From: Megamerina dolium
Lineage: Eukaryota > Arthropoda > Insecta > Diptera > Megamerinidae
Length of the DNA: 64,000 nucleotides
Direction: 5' to 3'
Assembly: GCA_963854835.1 (NCBI GenBank)
Contig: OY978526.1
Location: forward strand, 23,528,334-23,592,333
Made by a program: the position numbers and the translations under genes. The stretch's first letter is position 1; each line of letters starts with the position of its first letter. This document shows, in pieces, positions 23,970-34,815 of the stretch. The notes under the pieces were generated by a model. That model saw only the letters and a program-made list of their open reading frames with translations, was not told where the DNA came from and did not search any database.

Positions 23970-26900
23970 AAACTCTTGAAAAGAGCACAAAAAAAACATG
24001 GTGGTTCATATCTGACCAGTTTTGCTAGTGGTTCGCTAGTACTTGTAGATATTCGAAGGTGTTTTCATTTACCGCATCCACCACAAGATTTTGAAATCGT
24101 TAGCAATCAAGATATTGAACCGACTCTCGAAAAATATATGTATATTGCACTTCATAGGCCTCTTGTAATGCCTATCCACAAGTGTGGTGTGAATCTTGGA
24201 TAATTTTCACCTCAAACGAAAGTATTATTGGATTTATGAGAGAAATGTTGAAATTTTTTAAAGTCGTGCATGATCTTTGGGCCTTTCAAATAATATTTAA
24301 TCACGAACTGTAAGAGTTTTACACTGATATGGACATTAAGGTGGTTCAAAAAAAAATGTCCGAGATTGAATTCGAAGCACCTTCCAAAAATTTTCCTCTA
24401 GCCGAAAAAGGTGCTGACACCAAATTTTACGTTTAATAAGTTTATTTTTCACTTTAGAAGTATTTTACACATATGTTAAATTAATTTAAATTAATTGAAA
24501 AAATATTAATTTTCAATTAAAATTAAAATTATTATTTTTCATCCTTAACATATGTGAGACTAAATATTCCAACACATATACATGCATATGTATATTATAT
24601 AAATTATTGCGTATATACTTCTACGCATTATACACCTATGTATCATATATTCAACTAAATACGCAATCAGTCTTAATTAATTGAGCATTTTTCAATTTGT
24701 ATGTTAATATTTGCATTATGGCAGTGCTAATAAGTATTCTTGGGGTGTGGGAACAAAAAGTACATAGGGTTATTTTATTATTGTAAACATATAGGGACTG
24801 TATATGAAGGCTCTATTAAAGCAGATTAAACAGCTGCGACATTGAATCATTTATGTGGTAATTTCAATTTTCAACTTTCAATTCATTTAGAAACCTAATA
24901 GGATATAAAATACTTATCTAAATACATTATATATCTATATGTAGTACGTACAATATTACATATAGGTATATATTGTATAAGACAAAAAAAAACAAAAAAG
25001 CCAAATCAAATTTAAAGACATGCGTATCACCATATGTTACTACGTATACTTCATATCCCACACCCATATTCATATGATAAATAATAAACACAAAAGAGAT
25101 AACTGGAAGGTGTTATCAGCTTTCGTATCGACTTGCTCAAGTATATGTAGTTGCCTACACCTTAATGTATATGGCCCAATAACAAGTGTAGGTACATTTT
25201 CATTTGAAAAGTGTATATTAAAATGAAGCTGGGTGGTAGGCAGATATTAAATATTGTATACGGATACTACATATATATGTATTGATGTATATATGTATAT
25301 AGCTAGGCCGAAGAGCGCGTGCCAACAAATACAAATACAAATACAAATAATACAATTAAAAAAAAATAAAATATAAGGCTCAGCATATGGCAACTAGAAC
25401 TCTGATACTCACTGCTGCTGCTGCTGCTGTATATCATCAGCAGAGGAACCACAGTAATAAGAGCAGGTACCTCGATATTTGTGCAAAGCCACAATATACA
25501 TTACATACGATAGTATAACTAACACAATAACGCATATTCTCATCATACATACATACATACACACATACATACATGCACGAGCGCACGCCAGGCAAATTGT
25601 GAATTTATAAGATACAATATTTTCATATGTCTCGCTTTCTTGCGCTCATAATACGAGTACTCGTATGCACACGTGAAGAAAATACAACAAAGTAACGACA
25701 AGAAGCAGAAAAATAAGAAGAAGAAGAAGATGTACAAATAAAATGAAGAAAACAAAAAAAAAACATGCCGATGAAATAGCAGTTGGGAGAAACAAGCAAA
25801 AAAGTATTCACGGGATCATGGTGCTTATCAAAAATCGTCAAAAAAAAAGAAAAATATTACAAAAATTAAAATAAAATATAGAATACTAAATTCAGGATAG
25901 TGGTATGAAGAAAAACTGTTATACGCAGCGCTGCTCTGTCCATTCGAAACAAACACACACATACACACACACACACACACACATTGAACAGGACAATACC
26001 AAGATAGATAAAATATATGTGCTTTCAAATGATAAAAATTACTTACGCTTTTTATATTCTATTGCTGTTGCTGCTGCTAATACACAAATACACATGCTTT
26101 TGATTTTAAATAGTATGAAAAAATTTGACTTTTGGTTCGATCTCGCAATTATATTATCGTTTGCATCAACTATAATCTTGCTATTAAGAAAATGGGGGGA
26201 AAAAAATTAAATCACAATATTGTCCTTCTTAGCTGACACGAAGAAACAACACTAATACTATGTAGTTAGCATAATTGCGACTCTATTAATTTTTATCACG
26301 ATTATCCTTTATTTTGGATTTTTTTTTTTTCAATCCTTTGAATATATTTATTTGCGTATAATATGCACATAAAACATGTGTTATACACTTGAAGTACTAT
26401 GTATCAAGATTCAAAATTGATCAAAGAAGAATATGAATTTTCATAATTTTATTATTTTCACTAGCTACAAATTTGTTTGTTTTCGACTTGATAATTATTT
26501 TTTCTCCTTCTCTCATATACACATATATATGTACATATACTATGGGCAAATCAATTTGATAGTTATTTGTTAGTATAGTAGAAGTTTGCTCAAAAGAAAA
26601 ACTCCTTAAATCACATACACACCGAATCAATTAGTCCGCTTTCAATCAGTTAGTCACAACACGTCGATGTCTCTAACTAAACTGATTTCAAAATCCTGTT
26701 TGGCAATGTCTTTAAAGTGTTCTAATCGTTTGCAGCGCCGTCGTGCTAGCTAAACGACGACAAACTCTTCTCAAAAAATTTACCGCATTGTGCGGTCCAA
26801 GCACTCAAAGGTACACATTAGCAAATAACAGCCTCACTCGGACTCGATCTGCGGCAAAAGCAGCAGTAGTAGCAGCAGTAGGTACTGTTATACGCACCTT

Positions 26901-27505
26901 GGACATTGCTCCGCACTGCTGTTTCAATCAAACGCACAGCTGAGGCAAAAAGCTCTTTCTTGCTCCGGCAATAATTTCAAATGCACTTACAGTATTCACA
27001 TCTATGCTTACATACATATAAACAATTTGTAGGAGAATAAAGAGCTTTTTGGAGCTCTTCCTCATTTATATAGGCACTCTCTTCCTCTCTCTCTCATTCC
27101 CTATGCCTCTATATATATATATATTTTTCTCTCCAGCCGCCAAGTTAAAGCAATCTCAGAATTTCTCTCCCGCTGCATTTATGCCTGCTGGTCCGGCAAT
27201 CTATGTTTTCATTTGATCAAATGTATTCGGCATGAAATTGATAAAATATTGTATTGCAATAAAAAATCAAAATACAATTTTAACACGTTGGTCTCCGTTG
27301 GTCTTGTTGTGCTTTTATGGACAATTTCTTTTTGTTTGTCTTCAATTTCGAATAGTTTGCTCTCGATAAATTTATTGATATGATAAAAAAAAAAAATTAA
27401 AAATACTTTACATGCACATGGAAAGAAAACAAGATTTTGAACGTTTCTGAATGAAGATAAAAAAGTCTATCAGATAGGTGGTATCAATAATTTCGGAACA
27501 ATTTG
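23970..27505. other. AT-rich intergenic DNA with microsatellites
   Basis: It holds (CTG)n near 25,413, (AAG)n near 25,705, and (CA)n near 25,953-25,982. At 26,669 a 28-codon frame starts MSLTKLISKSCLAMSLKCSN in a somewhat GC-richer block (26,640-27,200) with a (CT)n run near 27,085; this could be a 5' exon or promoter area but I cannot support it. No other features. Confidence 0.4.
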
Positions 27506-27511
27506 AAGAAG

Positions 27512-27825
27512 TAACCCAGTATCTCAGTGGTTAATGTGTTGACCTTCTGATCTGTAGGTCGTGGGCTCAATCCCCGGCTGAAGCATAAAAAATTTAATAT
27601 GGCAATTCTTCCGGCAGTAACAATTTGCCATGAAAAAAGCTTCTAAAAAATCTCTGTGACAAAGCTCAAAAAAAGTGATATCGCAAGAGTTCTGCCGTTC
27701 GGAACCGGCTAAAATAAGTAGGTCCCTTCTAGTAGTGTCCAAAATTTAACACGCACAACAGTAATGGAAGAGAAGCTCGGCCAAAGAACCCTTCGGGGCT
27801 TTAAGTGCCACATATTTAAATTTTT
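27512..27825 (+). mobile_element. tRNA-derived SINE (fullest copy)
   Basis: The head resembles a tRNA gene: an A-box-like stretch tatctcagtggtta at 27,520-27,533 and a B-box-like stretch gggctcaatcccc at 27,561-27,575, the two RNA polymerase III promoter boxes. The body contains ggcaattcttccggcagtaa, ttctgccgttcggaaccggc and gagaagctcggccaaagaac, and the end is ccacatatttaaatttttt. The 11-mer taacccagtat occurs at 27,512-27,522 and exactly again at 27,826-27,836, as expected for a target duplication, though it overlaps the tRNA-like head. Other copies: 43,250-43,470 (-), 52,199-52,355 (+) and a remnant at 41,540-41,592. Confidence 0.75.
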
Positions 27826-27839
27826 TAACCCAGTATATC

Positions 27840-28500
27840 GGTGAAAATCATAACATATTTTACAATAGATAGCTTCCCACTAGCATTCTTACTACCAACG
27901 CCATAGCAATCAGCTTAAATATTATAAATTTTGACCAAATGACAGTTCATACATCAATTCAGAAAAATGGATGATCAAACTGACCATTTACGCCTTATAT
28001 TACTCTATTATTTTCACAAAGAAAATACCTCAGGGCCGGGCAGGGTAAAAAATTGCATATAGTTCAGAGGGAAGAGATCATTTAACAAATTTTAAACTGA
28101 AGGTATCAACGATGCCCTTCGCTCTGGAATTGTCAATTGATATTGATTAAGTAAGGACAGAAAGTCCAGAGGTAATCCACATATGGCAAACTGTGATATC
28201 ACAAATACATTAAATAATCGTGATAATCTCTACTGAGCTCTAAAGTCAATATCATAAGCCCCAACAACATCTACCCAGTTGAAAGACAACAAAACGACCC
28301 CCGTTTCTTGTACCCCATTAAGCCCTAGGATTAAAAATATATTGTTCACAAGAATACTCATCATGACATATCTTGATGTAATGGTTAAAATGATACTCAA
28401 TCAATACCCAAAAACGATCTTCCTCAAACTAAGGTTATTCTCTCAATATGATGGGATTACACGGGTTAATGAATAGAACACATCTCTTGCGGAAAAACGA
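27840..28500. other. unassigned intergenic DNA
   Basis: The composition is slightly less AT-rich than usual here and the segment precedes a mariner fragment, but no frame reads as a known protein. Confidence 0.3.
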
Positions 28501-28527
28501 CCCAAATTTATCTATCGTAAAATCGAA

Positions 28528-28722
28528 ATGTTGAATGCATATAAGTTCGATAACTCGAATAAGTTTGAAAAGTTGCTGCAACTTCTATGGAAGATCATGC
28601 CTCATCCACCATTTTTAGCAGGCTTTGCGCCAACCGACTACCATATTTTTCATTTCGACTCTAATGAGTCTACGAAATCACCTCCAATCCAATCCTTTAC
28701 TGGGAAGCACCATTCGTGCTAA
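28528..28722 (+). pseudogene. short mariner transposase relic
   Basis: A 64-codon frame contains LLWKIMPHPPFLAGFAPTDY followed by HIFHF, matching the mariner catalytic block 'WEVLPHPPYSPDLAPTDYHLF' with the catalytic Asp of SPDLAP replaced (AGFAP). The remainder is not recognisable. It is a third, more diverged mariner lineage in the window. Confidence 0.6.
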
Positions 28723-28939
28723 TAATGCGGATTCATATAGCTTTGTATGAAAATATCGATTTTAATCGCGAGCTTTCAAGCTAAAAGTCACTGCTTCCAT
28801 TAGATTGTTCAATTTTGGAAATCACAAGCAGTTTTGGTGGTTTTGGATAACCATTGATTAACTTGATGCTCTAAATACTACCGACAAATATGAGATTTGT
28901 TTAGAATGATATAAACTTGTTTTTGTTTCCTCGCCGAAT

Positions 28940-29295
28940 GCTAATGTAATGGCAAGCTATTACTAAACCCAGCCCATGTAGCATATCCTGAAACATTATC
29001 GAGAAAATAAGTCGCCTTGTTTTCAACAGAGATGAATAATCACAAAGGAGGTGAATAAGTGTTTCTTCTTCATCCAAACTCTCTCAACGGATAAACTGCT
29101 GTATCATCGCTACAGTAATATGAACAAATTTATGACTTTCATCTTCGATTAGGGAGCTGACGATAGAGCAGGTTCGTGCCTCTCATGATAACACTTAGAA
29201 CATCCGAGACTGATACCTCTAAAGGTGTATCAAGAAAGAGGCCAGACGCTAACTCATCAGCCTTCCTATAACCCGCAATGTTTCTATAGCTTCGA
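28940..29295 (-). pseudogene. RNase H / C-terminal relic of a non-LTR retrotransposon
   Basis: On the minus strand, AGYRKADELASG (the end of a retroelement RNase H domain, compare 'AGNEKADELA') is followed by DTPLEVSVSDVLSVI and, after stops, DEEETLIHLLCDYSSLLKTR, matching the typical 'EETIEHLLCDCPAL..RR' tail of I- or Jockey-type elements. It is broken by stops and not connected to a reverse transcriptase here. Confidence 0.65.
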
Positions 29296-29299
29296 AATA

Positions 29300-30550
29300 T
29301 AGTAGGTAGTATTTGCAGTTTCGAAGTAGTTTCGAATTTTAATTACATACCTCTAAGTAATATATTTAAATATTTGCATACATTTAAAAACATTTAATAA
29401 AAGTTTCCGCAACTAACGGTACACTTATTAGAGACTTTACTGTAGAACGTTGATTTTACTGCCAAACAAAAAGACTTTAAATTTTGTATTGTTGCTCCAC
29501 TGTCACACTTTCGATTTTATTTCTCGTCACATGCAAGTAGAGACAATGACAAAATGCAACAAAGTTATTTTTACTTCAATTTAAAGAAATCATGCAACAA
29601 AAGTGTATTTTTATATGCATATATGTAGGTGTATATATTGTACTATCGAAGATAATACATATGTGCAGCCGAAAATATATGAGTTGTAAATAAAAGAGCT
29701 CAAAGCACCGCACAACCAAAACAAAAAATCGATCACACGACAGGGGATGGATTTACGCGGTACTGCAGCTGTTTTCTTTCGACGGAGAAGAGTATCATAC
29801 ACATGTGAAAGCCGACGTACAACGACGAAACTTAAAAGTATAGGATTCGTGCCATAAAATATGCTACGTTTTCTTTATATATAAATATTTTTTCATTTTT
29901 CTACATACTCTTATATATTCAAATACATATATATATATATATATATATTTATATAGATATGTATATATACTTATATATTTTTATCTTTGTTTTTGTTGTT
30001 AATTATGAGCAAAAACAATACAAAATGTATAAAAAAACGTGCTACATACACAAAAATCACATGCGTCTACTTCGGCTAAATGTTGTCAACAATTATTTTC
30101 TTATTTTTTCCGTATGTTTGTATTTCTTTCGTTTGGACATTTGGAAAAATACACTTTTCTTTTCAAAGTTTATATTCTATGCATTCGCTTCACCAAAACC
30201 GTTGACCGTAATTCTTCGACTGCATTGAGAACACATTCACAACAGAATGGTAGCCAGCACAAAACGTACGTTTAAGTCTCATCACTATAACTAATATGTA
30301 GGTACTTTATTTTTGTTTAATTTTTATTATCATTTATATTGTGAGAGTTTGGTTCTCTTTCCGTTTCACGTGCTTTCATTGGCTCAAAGCTTCATTTAGT
30401 GAGAGAAATGTATTTGTATAGGGATGCCAAGTGTAGGATACTCCACAATTGAATAGTTGTATTTTTGCAACATTTTCATTTCAAAGAGATTATTTTCGTA
30501 GCGTTAATTCGATTGCGAAAAAATTAAATTTCTATTTTAATTTCAAAATT
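29300..30550. other. AT-rich intergenic DNA with (AT)n
   Basis: An (AT)n tract lies at about 29,926-29,948. No gene supported. Confidence 0.4.
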
Positions 30551-30553
30551 GAG

Positions 30554-30637
30554 ATCATTTTAAATTTAGAATCGACTTTTTGACAGATTTTTGTATGGGA
30601 AATATGTCAAACAATTCGATTCTAAATTTAAAATGAT
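30554..30637. repeat. short fold-back element, perfect 22-bp arms
   Basis: The arms at 30,554-30,575 and 30,616-30,637 are exact inverse complements (22 bp), separated by a 40-bp loop containing gacagatttttgtatgggaa. The same loop text occurs in a second fold-back at 33,166-33,252, so this is a repeat family and not a chance hairpin. The flanking ctttgaccataggtataactac (30,640-30,664) is also shared in inverted form at about 33,153. Confidence 0.8.
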
Positions 30638-30664
30638 TTTAACTTTGACCATAGGTATAACTAC

Positions 30665-32190
30665 GAGCCAATGTTCCTCTGCTTTACTTAATATTTTACT
30701 TCCACAAATGGGAAATAATAAGCTTGCAAATTTTGCTGCAGCATTGCTTATAAATATTTAGTTCTTCATTGTAATTCGAATGACAGCAGTAAAAACATTT
30801 TGAAAATATTAAAAAATTTCAAAATGCATTCATATAAAAAATATCAATTAATACATTATTAAAAGTTTAAGACAATATGTACATTAAAATGACATCCACT
30901 AAAATATTTCGTCTCAAAAGTTAACCATTTATGAGTTAAACCGTTTTCAAAAAAGGTGAAAAATGTCGTACTTTTAAGTATGTCGACAGATTTGCTAATA
31001 ACGTTGATGCAGAACTTAGCAGTTTATATTTTTTTCACATACTACATATATTTGATGGTTTATTGAAAAAAATGTTCATAGAAAACTCAATGCTTAGAGG
31101 GTTTTTCAAAAAACATTAACTTTTCTTTCCAAAAACGGCTTTCTGTTGAAACAAACCACTTTGATGGACTGTTTCAAATTTTTAGACCTATAGTCAATTG
31201 TGTTGAAGTGCAAAAGAAAAAAACCAATGTTATTTTATGATGAACGTCATAGCATAAACCTGATAAAAACAGCAACTTTGTTTTTTTTTATGGAGGGTAA
31301 GGCAAATTAATGACAAAAATAGAGGAATTTCATAATTTGACTTACACTACTTATATACAAATAATAATGACAGAATCCAAATGATTCTCACTTAAATAAA
31401 GTTTTAACAAATTTTTCCACTATAAATGAATGTTGGCATCCCTAAAAGTAATTTCCAAGAGCTGCTATCATATAAATTCTCTCCCATTTACATTTCTTAG
31501 TTTGACTCTGACAAACTATCCCTGATATTAAATTATTTTACTCATTATGAAGAGAACTTAACTAATGAAATTTTAAGTTAATATTTTTAACCCTTTATGC
31601 ACTAAAATATCGGTATTTATCTACAAGTTGAGAAGATATTTATATTTTTCAGTATATAATTTGTAACCTAGTCATTCCAGAAAAAAACAGTACACACTTT
31701 ATCACCGCAGTTTTAACTAAACTCTTTGTCACTGGTCTTTAGATTGGATCTCACTGCGCTACTGATTTCTTCCATAATGTGGTTGAAATGGATAAAATTC
31801 ATCAAATCTGATCCTTCAACTCACTGAAATTAGTTTCTACTTTCTGCAATTACTTTCTATAAACATATCGCACCTTTAATAATAAAGAGAATTAATTAAA
31901 AACTTAAATTTGTGGTAAAACGCAAACAAACTTTTATTTATTAATTTATATTATTTATTAAAAAAAAGATTCAGTGTTAACCATCTCTGTCATTTCAGTC
32001 ACATTGAGGTTTCGGTTTGACTGAAGTTAATCTATTCACTAAAATTCTTAATTTTATAATAAAATCTCATATAAATAAAGATTTTGAATTACATCTCTTT
32101 ATTATTTACGGTGCAATATATACAAATTAGTTTTTATACTTATCCAAAATTAAATTATATTACAAAATTACAAAATATGTTTTTTCTTTG
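30665..32190. other. AT-rich intergenic DNA
   Basis: No coding, RNA or element signature; downstream flank of the small membrane-protein gene. Confidence 0.4.
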
Positions 32191-32326
32191 TTTTTTATTA
32201 TTTTAATTCATACAAAATTATTACACAATTACAAAAGTTAGTAGCAAAAATATATATAAAAGCATATCATTTAAAACTTATGTTAAAATTCATTAAAAAA
32301 TTCATTTAAAAACGAGTATTAACACT

Positions 32327-32410
32327 TTAGAAGGGTGATTTGCCATCCATCATAGCTTTGGCACAATAGTTGGGGAATTGTATACCTTGCATCAATAGAT
32401 CGGAAATACC
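32327..32410 (-). CDS. distal alternative last exon of the small membrane protein
   Basis: Acceptor CAG precedes 32,410; stop TAA at 32,329-32,327. It encodes GISDLLMQGIQFPNYCAKAM then MDGKSPF. It has the same length and phase as the proximal exon, implying an exon duplication about 1.7 kb apart with use of one or the other tail. Confidence 0.75.
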   Translation of the reverse strand, partial: GISDLLMQGIQFPNYCAKAMMDGKSPF

Positions 32411-34815
32411 CTGAAAAAATTAAAAAGGAAAAATGTGAATAAATTGAAATAAATTAATCATACACGCACGACTCGTAACCAACTTCAGTTTCGTTAAAAA
32501 AATGTACTTATTCGTATAGATTTACATTGTGCACTCGATTTCTTTTTACAAGAGTCCACGCCTATTGCTCATATTTACAAAAACTTTGCCTAAACACTGC
32601 GACATTTTTAATATTCATCAGTTGTCAGATTAGTTTTATTTTCTTTTATATTTTAATTTTTGAGTATTTCTTTGTATTTGTATATTTTATCAATAAAATG
32701 GCGAGAAAGCTAGCGCATCAGCTGATTGAGAAATTCTTTGAACCTGTCCAAACAAAGCCAGTTAAAATTTTCTATTTTGTGCCAAGTGCCACACTTATAA
32801 TTAAACAAATTTTTTTAGTGAATTGCAAAAAAAATTTCCCCAACTCACATATGGAAGATTAAAACGTGCATATATTGGTCCATAATGTCACTTTTGATAA
32901 GATGTCACACATAAGAAAAGTAAAAGCAAAATTGCTATATGCAATTAGATTGTGACAACTGACTGACTGATAAAATTCATCAAATAGCGTACATCATTTT
33001 GATGATATCACACTTGCTGTTGAGAACAAAATAAATTTAAAATATTCACTTCGTAATTTTCTGTCTGTCAATGATGACAGTTTATGTCATTACTATCATT
33101 ACATCTGTATAATATAGCAAAAATCAGACTATATATTGTTAAAAATATTAACCCGTAGTTACAGTCAAAGTTAGAATTACCTCAAGGTTAGAATAGGATT
33201 TTTGACAGATTTTTGTATAGAAATATGTCCAACAAAGTCGATTCTAACTTTGAGTATAACTAAGGACGATTCCATATAAGAGCGACAGCAGAAACATTTT
33301 TTCCCCCGAGGGAATAGAATTGTTGATATTTCTTATAGACAATGAATTAAACGATTGATGGCATTTTAGAGAAATTTTTAAGAACTGAAAAACACATTTA
33401 CACCTGTACATGGCACAGCACAAAAAATAGTTTTATTTCAATTGTGTTCCTTTTCTGTGTTAGGGCAGCAACATTTGTTGCTTGAATATGACATATCAAG
33501 GGACAAAAGAGAGCGCAACACATTTATCCCTGAGACAAATGTTGCTAGTAGTGTCATATCGCCCTATGTAACAGAAATCAAAATTTGAATTTTATTTTCT
33601 TGGACTTGTCAAAGGGTTTTTCTTGCAAAAAGAGATTTGGCACTTTGGCGCATCTTCACCATATTCAAGTGATCCTTAAACATAAAGTCATAAAGTTTTT
33701 CAAAATGTGATAAAATTAAATAGCGACAATTTAAAAAAAAAAATAAAACACCAAATAGACTGACAAAAATGTAGAATTCTTAGTGAATAAATTACATTAC
33801 ATCCTTGAGGTTATGTTACAAATTGTGTACAAATTGTGTACAAATTTCCATTATATATGATGACGACATATTAGTAAATAAACAATATAACAATTTTCGA
33901 TTTACATATTTCTTGCATCCATGGATTAAGTATGTATTTTCGTTCATTGAATTATATTTTAATTGTTTTTATGATTAATTTATTTCATGGAATGCTTATT
34001 TTACATAGACATATGCATATAATTGCATAACAGATTAAAATAGCGTTCATATTTTATTGTGTATAACAATAACAACTTGCAAAAATTCTTGAAATCTTTG
34101 AAATTAACACGCTGCTTTGCAACTGAGCATACCCTCAAAGGCAGTATGAGGTAGTTGAATGCCTTTTAATAAAATATCGGTAAGGCCCTGTAAATGAAAT
34201 TGAAATGATCAAAATCAAAATACATATGACCTACACATAATAGCAAAAACTTTAGGGCGTAGTCATAGTCAAGACTAACTAAAGTCGATAATTAGCATTT
34301 TTCCCAGTCAACATTATTATTGACTATGACAATGCGCCTCTCTGTATTTGTCAAATTATGAATATTGTTAAAAATGACGCAATTTCTAATTAGCAGAAGA
34401 TTCATATGCACGTATTAAATTCTTCAAATAATTATAGATAAGCGAAGCAATTCAAGTTTTGCAGTAAACAAAACTCATTGTTTGATTAATTCACTGACTC
34501 TCATCGTCGTCGTCGTCGTCGTTGTAGTCGTTGTCGTATGCAATGCACATATTTGGCTTCAGCTCGCTCAATACGATACTACTCACCGATAACCCTGAAC
34601 AGCAAACGACCAAAACATAAATGAAAATGTAGAAGAATGCGCAGAGAAACGCTACGGGAAATGAAACGAATATGAACACCAAGAACCAAAAAACGCACCA
34701 GATTGGATTGGCCATGTTGCTATTGAAGTTTGTATATTGATGATGATGTTGTTGACTTAGGTAAGGTTATGGTTGGATCAATTGATTAGCACGTTGGCTT
34801 CTGCGTTAACCGGTT
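32327..34815 (-). CDS. small membrane protein with two alternative last exons, 70 residues
   Basis: Minus-strand gene. Exon 1 coding is 34,715-34,587: 43 codons, MANPIWCVFWFLVFIFVSFP through VVCCSGLS, ending at a strong donor GTGAGT. Two possible last exons follow, each preceded by an acceptor CAG, both phase 0 and both exactly 27 codons plus TAA: 34,187-34,104 (GLTDILLKGIQLPH...) and 32,410-32,327 (GISDLLMQGIQFPN...). They share 9 of 27 residues plus many conservative changes. Each is followed by AATAAA on the minus strand (34,058-34,053 and 32,199-32,194). Residues about 5-40 are strongly hydrophobic, one or two membrane segments. A 5' UTR part begins after an acceptor at 34,815. I do not recognise a named family; function unknown. 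Confidence 0.75.
33166..33252. repeat. second fold-back element sharing the gacagatttttgtat core
   Basis: caaagttagaat at 33,166-33,177 is the exact inverse of attctaactttg at 33,241-33,252. The inside repeats gttagaat and carries gacagatttttgtatagaaa, as in the element at 30,554-30,637. It lies inside the intron before the distal last exon of the small membrane-protein gene. Confidence 0.65.
34104..34187 (-). CDS. proximal alternative last exon of the small membrane protein
   Basis: Acceptor CAG precedes 34,187 and the stop TAA is at 34,106-34,104. It encodes GLTDILLKGIQLPHTAFEGM then LSCKAAC. The tail is Cys-ended, which could allow lipidation or disulfide formation, although no standard prenylation box is seen. 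The poly(A) signal is 46 bp beyond the stop. Confidence 0.75.
   Translation of the reverse strand, partial: GLTDILLKGIQLPHTAFEGMLSCKAAC

Noticed and set aside
26669..26755. 28-codon frame MSLTKLISKSCLAMSLKCSN... in a GC-richer block
   Set aside because: No homology recognised and no clear splice continuation; could be a 5' exon, but evidence is too thin.
27512..27585. Genuine tRNA gene
   Set aside because: A- and B-box-like parts are present, but no cloverleaf acceptor stem can be formed and the body is repeated elsewhere without the head; it is a SINE.
34491..34586. Continuation of the membrane-protein exon into a DDDDDD tail (74 residues)
   Set aside because: A consensus donor GTGAGT at 34,586 precedes it and the downstream exons join in phase; the Asp run is a GTC/GAC microsatellite in the intron.
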